This document shows, one piece after another, positions 1 through 8,408 of a DNA stretch of 34,950 nucleotides. The position numbers and the translations under genes were made by a program. Source of the DNA: Syntrophus sp. (in: bacteria) (lineage in GTDB: Bacteria > Desulfobacterota > Syntrophorhabdia > Syntrophorhabdales > Syntrophorhabdaceae); contig PNOM01000025.1 of the NCBI GenBank assembly GCA_013824835.1, positions 1 to 34,950 of the forward strand. The letters are read 5' to 3'. Numbering within the stretch: the first letter of the stretch is position 1; every line of letters begins with the position of its first letter. Below the pieces are notes generated by a model, which had not been told where the DNA came from, searched no databases, and saw only the letters and a list, made by a program, of their open reading frames with translations.

Positions 1-140
1 ACACATTTTACCATGGGGAGAGCCTGATTACCTTATAATTCATCAAGAAAACAGGGCTAATTTAAGGGTTTTGCAAGAGGCTCATACATTAAACTTACAA
101 AATGGTTGACAATCCTTCCCTCCGTTCTCTGGCACCAATG

Positions 141-382
141 AGGTATCTTTAACACTGAGGTTGCCGGAATATACTCCAAACTGAAGAACTCTTTAGAAAA
201 TATCCGGTAATGCCTTATTTTACCAATAATCATTCCCACGGTAAAGGCGTATGATTATTGGTGTGGGTGGACAACGGCTTGGAAGAGAGTGCTTAGATGT
301 GGATGGATTGCGAGCGTAGCTGACCGGAAGAATAGGGAAATATACTTAGGCTTTCGACAAAATCAAAAATAACTGAGGGGAT
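141..382. repeat. Degenerate interspersed repeat, copy 1
   Basis: Two blocks here recur at 11901-12031. Block 1 (141-189) matches 11901-11949 at 44 of 49 positions. Block 2 (322-382) aligns with 11972-12031 less well, with a few indels. In this copy the blocks are separated by about 130 bases, against about 22 in the other copy, so this one carries extra sequence or the other lost it. The extra segment holds an inverted repeat, 222-233 with 251-262. No convincing reading frame covers the blocks. The family is unrecognised. Confidence 0.6.
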
Positions 383-407
383 GCTGATCTGATTCAAAAT
401 CAGCATC
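380..407. other. Inverted repeat upstream of the polyamine operon
   Basis: A perfect 9-base inverted repeat (380-388 with 399-407) with a 10-base loop lies about 40 bases upstream of the -35 box of the polyamine operon promoter. There is no T-run after it on either strand, so it does not look like an intrinsic terminator. It could be an operator or simply part of the adjacent repeat debris. Confidence 0.3.
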
Positions 408-449
408 ATAACTCCGGTGAGCTTCCGCGCTTGTTTTATACCCTGAAAG

Positions 450-478
450 TTGATATTAAAGTGAAAAAATAATATAAG
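450..478 (+). promoter_or_regulatory. Sigma-70 promoter of the polyamine operon
   Basis: A -35 box TTGATA (450-455) and a -10 box TATAAG (473-478) are separated by 17 bases. The start of transcription would be near 485, giving a leader of about 30 bases before the ATG at 516, with an AAGGAG ribosome-binding site at 503-508. Spacing and both boxes fit the housekeeping consensus. Inferred from sequence only. Confidence 0.65.
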
Positions 479-515
479 ATAACGCACATGCAAATTATTG
501 CCAAGGAGAGCCTTT

Positions 516-1754
516 ATGCATAATTTAAAAAACCAGGGAAGAATACTGATAATAGGGGCCGGGGGTGTCGCAACTGTTGCGGCGCATAAATGCGCGCAGA
601 TTCCCGAGGTCTTTAAAGAAATCGTTCTTGCAAGCAGGACGCTCTCCAAATGCGAGGCCATTCAAAAGGATATCAAGAAGCGATACAACAGAGACATCCA
701 GATAGCGCAGGTAGATGCCGACAATGTGCCGGAGCTGACCGCCCTCATCAACAGATTCCAGCCGGGCCTTGTGCTCAACCTTGCCCTTCCCTACCAGGAC
801 CTCCATATCATGGACGCCTGTCTGGCTGCAGGGGTGCATTACATAGACACGGCTAATTATGAACCCCTTAATGAGGCCCACTTTGAATACAGTTGGCAAT
901 GGGCATATCAGGAGAGATTTAAGGAAAAAGGCCTCATGGCGGTCCTTGGTTCAGGATTTGATCCAGGTGTCACGAATATCTTTACTGCCTATGCTCAGAA
1001 GCATCTCTTTGATGAGATCAATTATCTCGATATACTGGACTGCAATGCCGGAAGCCACGGCCATGTGTTCGCCACAAATTTCAATCCCGAGATCAACATC
1101 CGCGAGGTGACTCAGGTTGTACGACACTGGGAAGAGGGGAAATGGATTGAGACGCCCGCTATCATTGATGAAGGCAGCGTCCATTTCAGCTTCGATTATC
1201 CCATAGCAGGGGCGAAGGAAAGCTATCTCCTCTACCACGAAGAACTGGAGTCACTGGTTCTCAATATTAAAGGGATGAAAAGGGCAAGATTCTGGATGAC
1301 CTTCTCCGAGAATTACCTCACCCATCTGAGGGTGCTTCAGAACGTGGGTATGACACGGATAGACGAGGTAGACTACGAGGGGCAGAAGGTTGTTCCCATA
1401 AAGTTTCTCAAGGCCCTCCTTCCCGAACCGGCTTCTCTTGGCACAAAATATACAGGAAAGACGGTCATTGGCAACATCATGACGGGGAAAAAGGACGGAA
1501 AGACTATTACCCGATATATCTACAATGTCTGTGACCACGAAGAGGCTTTCAGGGAGACGGGAACCCAGGCTATCGCCTATACCACGGGCGTCCCCGCCAT
1601 GATCGGGGCCATGATGATGCTCACCGGGGTCTGGCAGGGGGCTGGAGTATATAATATAGAGCAACTTGATCCGGATAAATTCATGGAAGCCCTCAACAAA
1701 TACGGCCTCCCCTGGCGGGTGGTGGAAGCCACACCCCTTCCTGACAAGGTGTAG
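516..1754 (+). CDS. Carboxynorspermidine/carboxyspermidine dehydrogenase (saccharopine dehydrogenase family)
   Basis: The 412-residue protein belongs to the saccharopine dehydrogenase-like family. The family reductively condenses a diamine (diaminopropane or putrescine) with aspartate semialdehyde to the carboxylated triamine, using NAD(P)H. A Rossmann dinucleotide motif, GAGGVA, lies at residues 14-19, followed by the fold's second half with DTANYEP and GSGFDPG segments. The ATG at 516 is preferred because AAGGAG lies 7 bases upstream; an in-frame TTG at 498 has no such site. Eleven bases downstream lies the decarboxylase of the same pathway, which supports a polyamine role over lysine metabolism. 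Whether the product is norspermidine or spermidine cannot be read from the sequence. Confidence 0.88.
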   Translation: MHNLKNQGRILIIGAGGVATVAAHKCAQIPEVFKEIVLASRTLSKCEAIQKDIKKRYNRDIQIAQVDADNVPELTALINRFQPGLVLNLALPYQDLHIMDACLAAGVHYIDTANYEPLNEAHFEYSWQWAYQERFKEKGLMAVLGSGFDPGVTNIFTAYAQKHLFDEINYLDILDCNAGSHGHVFATNFNPEINIREVTQVVRHWEEGKWIETPAIIDEGSVHFSFDYPIAGAKESYLLYHEELESLVLNIKGMKRARFWMTFSENYLTHLRVLQNVGMTRIDEVDYEGQKVVPIKFLKALLPEPASLGTKYTGKTVIGNIMTGKKDGKTITRYIYNVCDHEEAFRETGTQAIAYTTGVPAMIGAMMMLTGVWQGAGVYNIEQLDPDKFMEALNKYGLPWRVVEATPLPDKV

Positions 1755-1764
1755 AACTTATCCC

Positions 1765-3105
1765 ATGACTGCCGATACACACTTTGCTGAGACAATACAG
1801 TCAATTTCGGCAAAAGATTCAGGCGCTGCGGGCAGATATCACGCTTTATCCGGTGATGAGCGGAAAAAGGCGCTGGAAGGGCTGGGCGCCGATGAGTTAA
1901 AAACACTGACCCGTTTAATCAAGGACGCCAAGAAGAATAGTTTTGCTGCGGCGAGCAAGCGATTCCTCGAAATCGCTGCCGGGAATATCAAAACACCGGT
2001 GTACCTCATCGATGAAACCCTCATTGAAGAAAACATGCGGATTCTGCAATATGTAAAGGACCGCACAGGGTGCAAGATCTTTCACGCCCTGAAGGCCTAT
2101 GCATCATTTGCCACCTTTCCCATGATGAGCCGATACCTGGACGGGACCTGCGCGAGCGGCATCAATGAGGCGAGGCTCGGCTATGAAGAATTCAAAAAAG
2201 AGGTACACACCTTCGGGGCAGCATACAGGGAAAAAGAGATCAGACAGATACTCAGATATTCCGACTCCATCATATTCAATTCCTTTTATCAACTGGAGAA
2301 GTTCGGGGGAATGGCACGGAAGAGGGGTGTGGAGATCGGTCTCAGGGTAAATCCGGGACATGCCGAAGTCGAAACGGAGATGTATAATCCCTGTGCGCCC
2401 TCTTCGAGGCTGGGGATTGTCCACGATATTTTCAAGGAGGAATTTCCCGGACACAAGGGCATAGTAGACGGGCTCCACTTCCATGCCATGTGCGAGCAGA
2501 ATTCAGATGTCCTTGAAAGAATCCTCAAATCTTTTGAAAAGCTCTACGGATCACACATAAAAGGGCTGAAATGGGTCAATTTCGGGGGAGGTCATCACAT
2601 AACCCGCGACGACTACGACCTGGAACGCCTCATCAAGCTTATAAACACCTTCAAGAAAAAATATGGGGTGCAGGTATATCTTGAACCCGGTGAAGCGAGC
2701 GTCCTCAATGCAGGGGCCTTGATCTCTTCTGTCCTGGATATCGTGAAAAACGGGGCGGATATCGCCATCATTGACGCATCAGCGGAAACCCATATGCCTG
2801 ATGTGCTCATTATGCCTTATAGACCGCATATTATGAAGTCCGGTCAGCCGAAGGAGAAAAAATATACCTATAAAATTGCCGGGCCAAGCTGCCTCGCCGG
2901 GGATGTGGCAGGCGACTATTCCTTCGACCAGCCGCTCAAGAGGGGAGACCGGCTGGTCTTTACTGATATGGCCCTCTACAGCATCGTGAAGAGCACAACT
3001 TTCAATGGCATCAATCTACCGGATATTGGGGTGGTAAGGGATGGGGGGAGAGTTGAGGTGGTAAGGAAGTTTGGTTATAAGGATTATCGAGGCAGGCAAT
3101 CATAG
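1765..3105 (+). CDS. nspC: Carboxynorspermidine decarboxylase, PLP-dependent, with N-terminal extension
   Basis: A fold-type III PLP decarboxylase of the alanine racemase/ornithine decarboxylase superfamily. It removes CO2 from carboxynorspermidine or carboxyspermidine, completing triamine synthesis after the preceding gene. In the 446-residue product the probable Schiff-base lysine is K110 (HALKAY). The PLP phosphate loop is GGGH (273-276) followed by EPGEA (307-311), and the dimer-partner cysteine is C376 in SCLAGD. The family usually begins close to the KTPVYLID segment, here at residues 76-83, so about 75 extra residues precede the barrel. They are rich in charged helix-forming residues and no good alternative start follows them. 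The ribosome-binding site is weak (AAGG about 15 bases upstream), so the gene may depend on coupling to its neighbour. No terminator is evident downstream. Confidence 0.88.
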   Translation: MTADTHFAETIQSISAKDSGAAGRYHALSGDERKKALEGLGADELKTLTRLIKDAKKNSFAAASKRFLEIAAGNIKTPVYLIDETLIEENMRILQYVKDRTGCKIFHALKAYASFATFPMMSRYLDGTCASGINEARLGYEEFKKEVHTFGAAYREKEIRQILRYSDSIIFNSFYQLEKFGGMARKRGVEIGLRVNPGHAEVETEMYNPCAPSSRLGIVHDIFKEEFPGHKGIVDGLHFHAMCEQNSDVLERILKSFEKLYGSHIKGLKWVNFGGGHHITRDDYDLERLIKLINTFKKKYGVQVYLEPGEASVLNAGALISSVLDIVKNGADIAIIDASAETHMPDVLIMPYRPHIMKSGQPKEKKYTYKIAGPSCLAGDVAGDYSFDQPLKRGDRLVFTDMALYSIVKSTTFNGINLPDIGVVRDGGRVEVVRKFGYKDYRGRQS

Positions 3106-3118
3106 CCTATCTGCACAG

Positions 3119-3232
3119 TGCCCCCCTTCCCCTCTGAAGGTCAAGGAGGTCATTGTTGATGACCACCGCTACATCGTGTGTCTCAATGACAGGCAGGCCA
3201 GGAAGGACGCTGCCATCCGTGAGACGTCATGA
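3119..3232 (+). pseudogene. Transposase remnant (IS1634-like fragment)
   Basis: A short open stretch ending in TGA at 3230-3232 reads as a peptide with the order V-K-E-V, R-Y-I-V-C-L-N, then Q-A-R-K-D-A-A. I recognise this as the conserved block shared by many IS1634/IS4-type transposases. There is no start codon and no transposase sequence before or after it, so it is a fragment of a lost element. It directly follows the nspC gene. Family assignment is from memory of the motif and was not searched. Confidence 0.5.
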
Positions 3233-3243
3233 TGTGTGTGGGG

Positions 3244-3390
3244 CTAAAGAGGTTTTGTGGTGCCAAGACTTTTTTCAATGCACTTATCTATATGAAATTG
3301 CACATCTATTTTTTGGCAACTGTAAAAGATCAGGGAGAGTATCTCACCTTCAACCTTGTACACAATACCGGATGATGCCTTTTCAACCAT
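3244..3390 (-). CDS. Possible small protein of 48 residues, unrecognised
   Basis: An ATG at 3390 is preceded at good distance by a strong purine-rich site (AGGGGGATGAGGA). It opens a 48-codon frame ending in TAG at 3244-3246. The peptide begins MVEKASSGIVYKVEG and contains two cysteines. It sits 38 bases downstream of the DUF1844 gene on the same strand and could be the last cistron of that operon. Only the ribosome-binding site and position support it. The frame could equally be chance. Confidence 0.3.
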   Translation of the reverse strand: MVEKASSGIVYKVEGEILSLIFYSCQKIDVQFHIDKCIEKSLGTTKPL

Positions 3391-3428
3391 TTCCTCATCC
3401 CCCTGATGCAGTATGCAAGAGAATAAAG

Positions 3429-3803
3429 CTATTTTTGAGCAGCTTCTACGTACTTCATCCGCAAATCATAGAGCATGTTGTTGATCAGCCTGTTTTCATC
3501 AGCATTGAGATTGCCTTTTGTCTTGTCTTCCAGCATCTCAATGACACTGATTGTCTGCTTTGCGAGGGGAAGATTCATCCCTTTTTCATTAGAGAGCGGG
3601 TCAGGAAGTTCCCCAAGATTGACCAGCACTGATGTAGACAGGGAAAGTATCAGTGCAGAAAAGTTAAAACCGGTAAAAAAATCCTCATGATGAAGGGCCT
3701 CTTCCGGCGCATCCTCTTTTCCTTGTGCACCCGACGCTCCATCCCCGCAACAGCATCCACCCTCCATCTCTTTTCCACTGCAACAACCACTTTCGTCATT
3801 CAT
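3429..3803 (-). CDS. DUF1844 family protein with cysteine-rich N-terminus
   Basis: This 124-residue protein carries the DUF1844 core. The core includes the FSALILSLSTSVLVNLGELPDP stretch (about residues 48-69), then a helical region with LAKQTISVIEMLEDKT and a C-terminal NMLYDLRMKYVE. The family is widespread in Desulfobacterota and related groups and has no established function. The first 20 residues hold a CC pair (7-8) and a CCC triplet (17-19), resembling a metal-binding or thiol patch. AGGGGG lies 5 bases before the ATG. It follows the HtrA-type gene by 27 bases and is probably in the same operon. Confidence 0.8.
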   Translation of the reverse strand: MNDESGCCSGKEMEGGCCCGDGASGAQGKEDAPEEALHHEDFFTGFNFSALILSLSTSVLVNLGELPDPLSNEKGMNLPLAKQTISVIEMLEDKTKGNLNADENRLINNMLYDLRMKYVEAAQK

Positions 3804-3830
3804 AATAACCCCCTAACCCCAATAAACTTA

Positions 3831-5213
3831 CTAAAGCAATGAATCGAGCTTGACAGGTGCAAAGAAAATCTCATCATTTCTCTTTACCTGATAGAGAATA
3901 TAATTCCTTTTCAGCCCTTCTGCCATAAAAGACTCAAAATCTTTCGTATTGGTAATAATATTATTGTTCACCTTAATAATTACATCGCCCGGGAGGAGGC
4001 CGCATCTCTCCAGAGGCTTCTTGCTGAAGACCTTTGTCACCACAACACCCTCTTTCTCCTTCAGCTTGAACTTAAGTTTGGGATAACCCTTCACGTCTCC
4101 TACCCTCATATTGCACAAACCCTCGTCTGCGGGGGATGGTGAATACCCCTCAACATCGCTGTTGTCAACATTGAGAAGAAATGCCTTCACGCCTCTTGCT
4201 ATTTTAAACTGGATAGTCCCGCTGAGTTTGACACCCTTCAAAACACTGTGGGGCTTCATGCCCTCTTTGATCTTCTTTTTGTTGAGCTCCACAATCCTGT
4301 CGCCCACTTTTACGCCATATTTATCTGCAGGACCTCCTGGTATGACTTTTGTCACATAAAGGTATGGCCCCCTCTCATCCCTTTTTCTTTCAGTGAAAAC
4401 ACCAAAAATGGGACGTTTTGTATTGCTCTGAAGAAAATCGGCGAGCATATTCATTACATCATCCATAGGGATGGCAAAACCGATACCCTTCCCCTCTCCA
4501 TAGATGGCAGTGACAATACCCAAGGGGTTGCCGTCAATATCCAGCAGGGCTCCGCCGCTATTACCCGGATTTATTGCTGCATCTGTCTGAATGAGATTTA
4601 CATAGACTTTGCCGTCAATCCTCAGGTTTCTCCCAAGGGCGCTTACAACCCCTGTAGAAACCGAGCTTGACAGGCCGAAAGGATTGCCTATTACTATGGC
4701 CTTTTGGCCAACCTTTATGCTTTTGGGCTTTGTGACCTTAAGAAAGGGAAGGTCGTTTTTATCCGTGACCTTGAGGAGCGCGATATCGAATTCAGGGTCG
4801 CTCCCGAGCACAAATGCCTCATACTCCTTGCCGTTCATGAACTTTACCCGAATATTGATCGCCTTTGCAATAAGATGTTCGTTGGTAACTATGATCCCCC
4901 CAGGGTCCAGAACAACACCGGACCCTATGTTTTCAAAGGCTTCCGTTTCTTCTTCTTCGCCCATCAATCGCTTGAAAACACTCGGCTTCTTGACTTCGTC
5001 GGAGCTTTTTGACCATTCCTCGGTTTTGATGTTGACAATCGCCTTGCTTGCCATGTCAACCACTTTTACAACCTTCTCCTCCTCTTCAGCGCCTGTTGAC
5101 AAAAAAGGTACCAGCAGAAGGGTGCAGAGAATTCCTGCAATTGACACCCCCCGAACAAGCTTCCCAATGCGTTTTTGTCTGTCTCTATTCACTAACAATG
5201 ATCCACTATCCAT
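3831..5213 (-). CDS. HtrA/DegP-type periplasmic serine protease with two PDZ domains
   Basis: An S1C trypsin-like protease of 460 residues that should act in the periplasm, anchored or exported through the hydrophobic segment at about residues 23-38. The catalytic triad is visible as H113 (TNEHLI), D143 (FDIALL) and S219 (PGNSGG). Two PDZ-type domains follow, around residues 265-350 and 370-455, the second containing GLLPGDVIIKVN. Length fits DegP/DegQ relatives. The start lies 7 bases after the coaBC stop codon, so the genes are probably cotranscribed and translationally coupled. The likely role is degradation or chaperoning of misfolded envelope proteins, which fits the nearby slipin/NfeD pair. 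The exact subtype (DegP, DegQ, DegS-like) is not resolved. Confidence 0.9.
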   Translation of the reverse strand: MDSGSLLVNRDRQKRIGKLVRGVSIAGILCTLLLVPFLSTGAEEEEKVVKVVDMASKAIVNIKTEEWSKSSDEVKKPSVFKRLMGEEEETEAFENIGSGVVLDPGGIIVTNEHLIAKAINIRVKFMNGKEYEAFVLGSDPEFDIALLKVTDKNDLPFLKVTKPKSIKVGQKAIVIGNPFGLSSSVSTGVVSALGRNLRIDGKVYVNLIQTDAAINPGNSGGALLDIDGNPLGIVTAIYGEGKGIGFAIPMDDVMNMLADFLQSNTKRPIFGVFTERKRDERGPYLYVTKVIPGGPADKYGVKVGDRIVELNKKKIKEGMKPHSVLKGVKLSGTIQFKIARGVKAFLLNVDNSDVEGYSPSPADEGLCNMRVGDVKGYPKLKFKLKEKEGVVVTKVFSKKPLERCGLLPGDVIIKVNNNIITNTKDFESFMAEGLKRNYILYQVKRNDEIFFAPVKLDSLL

Positions 5214-5220
5214 GGTCTTA

Positions 5221-6450
5221 TCAATACCAGTCTTCTTCTTTCTTTTTTCTCTTCTTCATTGCCTTCTTTACAGCATCGAGGATAACGTGAGCGATTTCAT
5301 CCTTGCTCAGCCTTGGCACATGTCTAACGCCACCTGTTTTGTCAATGATGGAGACCTCGTTGTTGTCCGAGCCAAACCCGATCCCTTCCTGGGCAACATT
5401 GTTTGCCACTATGAGGTCAAGGTTCTTTCGCTTCAATTTATCAACAGCATGCTCCAGCACATTGTCTGTCTCTGCGGCAAACCCGACTAATATCCTGTTC
5501 TCCTTTATTCTGCCAAGTTCCTCAAGAATATCAGGATTTTTTTCCAGTTCAAGGGTCATGGAATCCACATTACACTGCTTTTTTATCTTCTGGCAGTTTT
5601 CTGCCTTGCACTTGAAATCTGCCACCGCTGCCGCCTTTATGATGATGGTTGAACGTCTGTAGTGGTCTATCACGGCATCTCTCATTTCCACGGCTGTAGT
5701 CACTTCAATGACCTGTATATCACCATGGGGGGATTCAATATAGGTCTTTCCAGTAATCAACGTCACTTCCGCGCCCCTTCTTTTTGCTATCTTTGCAATA
5801 GCATACCCCATCTTTCCGGAAGACCTGTTGGTAATACAGCGCACAGGATCGACGAATTCCATGGTAGGGCCTGCAGTAACGAGAATGCGTTCGTTCATCA
5901 GGTCCTTTTCAGTAAAAATATCCTCCATCCGCTCGACAATCTCCTCAATGGTGGGCAGCCTGCCCTTCCCCGAGGTGCCACAGGCGAGATCACCGCTTCC
6001 CGGTTCCATGAACTGGTAGCCATTATCCTTGAGCTTCTCGATATTTCTCTGGACTATTGTGCTTTCCCACATCTTTGTGTTCATTGAGGGCACAAAGAGG
6101 ACCGGCACTGTAATTGCCATGATCATGGTGGTAAGGAAATCGTCAGCTATACCGTTCGCTATCTTGCCGATAATGTTGGCTGTTGCAGGCACTATAACAA
6201 CCTGGTCTGCAACGTCTGCCAATGCAATATGTCCAATTTTTGAACCTGTAAAAAGCTCAAAGGAATTATGGATTACCGGGTTGCCGGAGAGAGTCTGGAA
6301 TGTAAGGGGCGTTACAAACTCCATGGCATTCTTCGTCATTACCACATGGACATTGGCCCCTTTTCTCGTAAAAGCCCTTACCAGCTCCGCAGTCTTGTAG
6401 GCTGCTATTCCGCCCGTTATACCTACTACAATCTCTTTGTTCTTCAGCAT
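5221..6450 (-). CDS. coaBC: Bifunctional phosphopantothenoylcysteine decarboxylase / phosphopantothenate-cysteine ligase
   Basis: The 409-residue protein catalyses two successive steps of coenzyme A synthesis: ligation of cysteine to phosphopantothenate (CoaB) and FMN-dependent decarboxylation to phosphopantetheine (CoaC). The N-terminal flavoprotein domain shows GITGGIAAYK (10-19), H74, the PSMNTKMW motif (121-128) and the catalytic cysteine C157 in LACGTSGKGR. The CoaB half starts near residue 187 with ILVTAGPT, followed by a nucleotide-binding TNRSSGKMG and the AAVADF motif. Length is normal for the fused enzyme. The ATG lies 21 bases after the dacA-type stop codon. coaD, a later enzyme of the same pathway, is four genes upstream in the same operon. 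Confidence 0.95.
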   Translation of the reverse strand: MLKNKEIVVGITGGIAAYKTAELVRAFTRKGANVHVVMTKNAMEFVTPLTFQTLSGNPVIHNSFELFTGSKIGHIALADVADQVVIVPATANIIGKIANGIADDFLTTMIMAITVPVLFVPSMNTKMWESTIVQRNIEKLKDNGYQFMEPGSGDLACGTSGKGRLPTIEEIVERMEDIFTEKDLMNERILVTAGPTMEFVDPVRCITNRSSGKMGYAIAKIAKRRGAEVTLITGKTYIESPHGDIQVIEVTTAVEMRDAVIDHYRRSTIIIKAAAVADFKCKAENCQKIKKQCNVDSMTLELEKNPDILEELGRIKENRILVGFAAETDNVLEHAVDKLKRKNLDLIVANNVAQEGIGFGSDNNEVSIIDKTGGVRHVPRLSKDEIAHVILDAVKKAMKKRKKKEEDWY

Positions 6451-6471
6451 GGTCGGTGTTTACCCCTCGCT

Positions 6472-7659
6472 TTATATATTAAGACCCAATTTCCTGATAA
6501 GTCTTGTAAACAGGTTTGCTTTGGGGACATATACAGGAGATATGATGTCTACTTTACCTATCTGATCGTTCTCGAACTTAATGATCAATTCACCCATCTT
6601 CTGCCCTTCCTTTATCTCGCCCTTAATTCTATCAGGCAGAACAATCTCTTTCTTTACAGTTCCCTTCTTGTCGCTGGCAACCGGGTAAAGAAAATTTGCA
6701 CTTGCAATACCCTTAAGCTTCCTGTATTTCCCATCATCAAGCATTACATCCTTGTCTATAACCTCTCCCTTTTTTACAATATTCAGCATCTTGTAACGGC
6801 CAAAAGCCTTTTTCAGCTTCTCCATTGCCACATTATCCCTGATCTTTGCCGAAGGACTGCCCATAACCACTGCGATGAATCTCAGGTCATTCTTTTTCGC
6901 AGTAGCAACAACATTGAACCCCGTCGCGCTATAATAGCCTGTTTTCAGGCCATCTGCTTCCGGCATCTTTACAAGAAGCTTGTTGTGGTTTTGCATAATA
7001 AACACATTACCTCTGAATCCCTCGGTCTTGATGGATGTCCATTCAATGATCTTCGGATATTTCAAAATCTCCCGGGCAAGGATTACAAGGTCATGGCAGG
7101 AGGTAAGGTCTTCCTTGTCCCCTTTGGAAGGGGGAAGTCCATGGACCGAATGGAACTCCGTATCCGCCATGTTGAGAGCCTTTGCCTTCTCGTTCATGAG
7201 GTTGATAAACCCTTCCTTGCTGCCCCCTATATGCTCGGCAACCGCATAGGCCGCGTCATTTCCTGATGCAACCATAATGGCCTTCATCATCTCTTCAAGG
7301 GCAAAGGTTTCCCCTTCCTTAAGAAAGACCTGGCTCCCCCCTATTTTTGAAGCCTCTTTTGTAGTAACTATCTGATCTGTAAGTTTTACTTCTCCCTTGG
7401 AGACCTTTTCGAGAACGATCAAGGCCACCATCAATTTCGTTACGCTTGCAGGGGGCCTTCGTGCATGGGTGTTCTCACCCTCAAGCACATTTCCTGTATT
7501 TGCCTCAACAACAATGAATGCCTTGTAAGGTTCCGTTTTTTGGATCTGTCCTTTGGTGACCTGCCTTGAAGCACGAGCCTTTTTATTCGGCGCCTGCTTT
7601 GCATGGGCAAGATTGGCCCAGAACAGCACTACAAGTATGAGGATAAACCATTTTTTCAT
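6472..7659 (-). CDS. dacA: D-alanyl-D-alanine carboxypeptidase (PBP5/6-type, peptidase S11)
   Basis: A penicillin-binding protein of 395 residues that removes the terminal D-alanine from peptidoglycan stem peptides in the periplasm. A signal peptide is clear (hydrophobic residues 4-19, AHA cleavage site). The active-site motifs are SVTK (S72, K75), SGN (132-134) and KTG (239-241), in the order and spacing of family S11. A PBP5-type C-terminal domain follows, then a terminal stretch (KANLFTRLIRKLGLNI) resembling the amphipathic membrane anchor. Its ATG overlaps the slipin stop as TAATG, indicating translational coupling. The symbol is by family; the paralogue (dacA, dacC or other) is not resolved. 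Confidence 0.92.
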   Translation of the reverse strand: MKKWFILILVVLFWANLAHAKQAPNKKARASRQVTKGQIQKTEPYKAFIVVEANTGNVLEGENTHARRPPASVTKLMVALIVLEKVSKGEVKLTDQIVTTKEASKIGGSQVFLKEGETFALEEMMKAIMVASGNDAAYAVAEHIGGSKEGFINLMNEKAKALNMADTEFHSVHGLPPSKGDKEDLTSCHDLVILAREILKYPKIIEWTSIKTEGFRGNVFIMQNHNKLLVKMPEADGLKTGYYSATGFNVVATAKKNDLRFIAVVMGSPSAKIRDNVAMEKLKKAFGRYKMLNIVKKGEVIDKDVMLDDGKYRKLKGIASANFLYPVASDKKGTVKKEIVLPDRIKGEIKEGQKMGELIIKFENDQIGKVDIISPVYVPKANLFTRLIRKLGLNI

Positions 7660-8408
7660 TACTTCTCCTTCTCCATAAACATTTTTATCAGATCAATGGG
7701 GAGCGGAAATATGATTGTCGAGTTCTTCTCCTGTGAAATTTCGATCAATGTTTGCATGTAACGCAGTTGTAATGCCATCGGGTTCTTTGAGAGTATATCA
7801 GAGGCCTCGGCGAGTTTTGTGGAGGCTTGAAATTCACCCTCGGCACCGATAATCTTTGCCCTTCTCTCACGCTCCGCCTCAGCCTGTCGAGCAATTGCCC
7901 GCTGCATCTCCTGTGGCAAGTCTACGTTCTTAACCTCCACATTGGAGACCTTAATGCCCCACGATTCCGTATGTGTATCCAGGATTTCCTGCAACCTCTC
8001 ATTTATTTTCTCTCTATGGGCCAAAAGGTCATCAAGCTCCGCCTGGCCTAATACGCTCCGAAGCGTAGTCTGGGAAAGCTGGCTCGTTGCATAAAGGTAA
8101 TTCTCCACATCTATTATTGCCTTTAACGAATCGACAACCCTGAAGTAGACAACGGCATTCACTTTTATCGTGACATTATCCCTTGTGATTACATCCTGCG
8201 GGGGAATGTCGAGCACCACCGTCCTGAGACTTACCTTCACCATTCTGTCAATAATAGGTATAAGGATTATGAGCCCTGGTCCTTTGGGGGCCCCGAGCAC
8301 TCTTCCAAGCCTGAAAATGACACCCCGCTCATATTCATTGAGAATCTTTATCGCACTGACAAGAAAAAAGACTATTACAAAAATCACAAATAACGAACCA
8401 GGTATCAT
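7659..8408 (-). CDS. Slipin/stomatin-like SPFH (band 7) membrane protein
   Basis: A 249-residue SPFH-domain protein with one N-terminal membrane segment (about residues 3-20), a [12 protein letters not shown] entry into the band 7 domain and an [17 protein letters not shown] coiled-coil region. Proteins of this class oligomerise in membrane microdomains. Prokaryotic slipins are typically encoded next to NfeD, as here: the nfeD stop overlaps this start by four bases (ATGA). A strong ribosome-binding site (AAGGGGG) precedes the ATG. It is probably a partner or substrate of the adjacent NfeD protease. Confidence 0.92.
   Translation of the reverse strand: MIPGSLFVIFVIVFFLVSAIKILNEYERGVIFRLGRVLGAPKGPGLIILIPIIDRMVKVSLRTVVLDIPPQDVITRDNVTIKVNAVVYFRVVDSLKAIIDVENYLYATSQLSQTTLRSVLGQAELDDLLAHREKINERLQEILDTHTESWGIKVSNVEVKNVDLPQEMQRAIARQAEAERERRAKIIGAEGEFQASTKLAEASDILSKNPMALQLRYMQTLIEISQEKNSTIIFPLPIDLIKMFMEKEK

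Noticed and set aside
57..239. A 60-codon minus-strand frame at the left edge
   Set aside because: It runs across the degenerate repeat block, has no convincing ribosome-binding site and resembles no family I know.
4609..5490. A 293-codon plus-strand frame opposite the HtrA-type protease and coaBC
   Set aside because: Antisense shadow of well-supported genes; its composition is Ser/Leu/Phe-rich, as expected of complement translation.
6268..7266. A 332-codon plus-strand open frame opposite coaBC and the carboxypeptidase gene
   Set aside because: It lies entirely antisense to two clear genes with intact catalytic motifs, and its translation shows no domain-like pattern.
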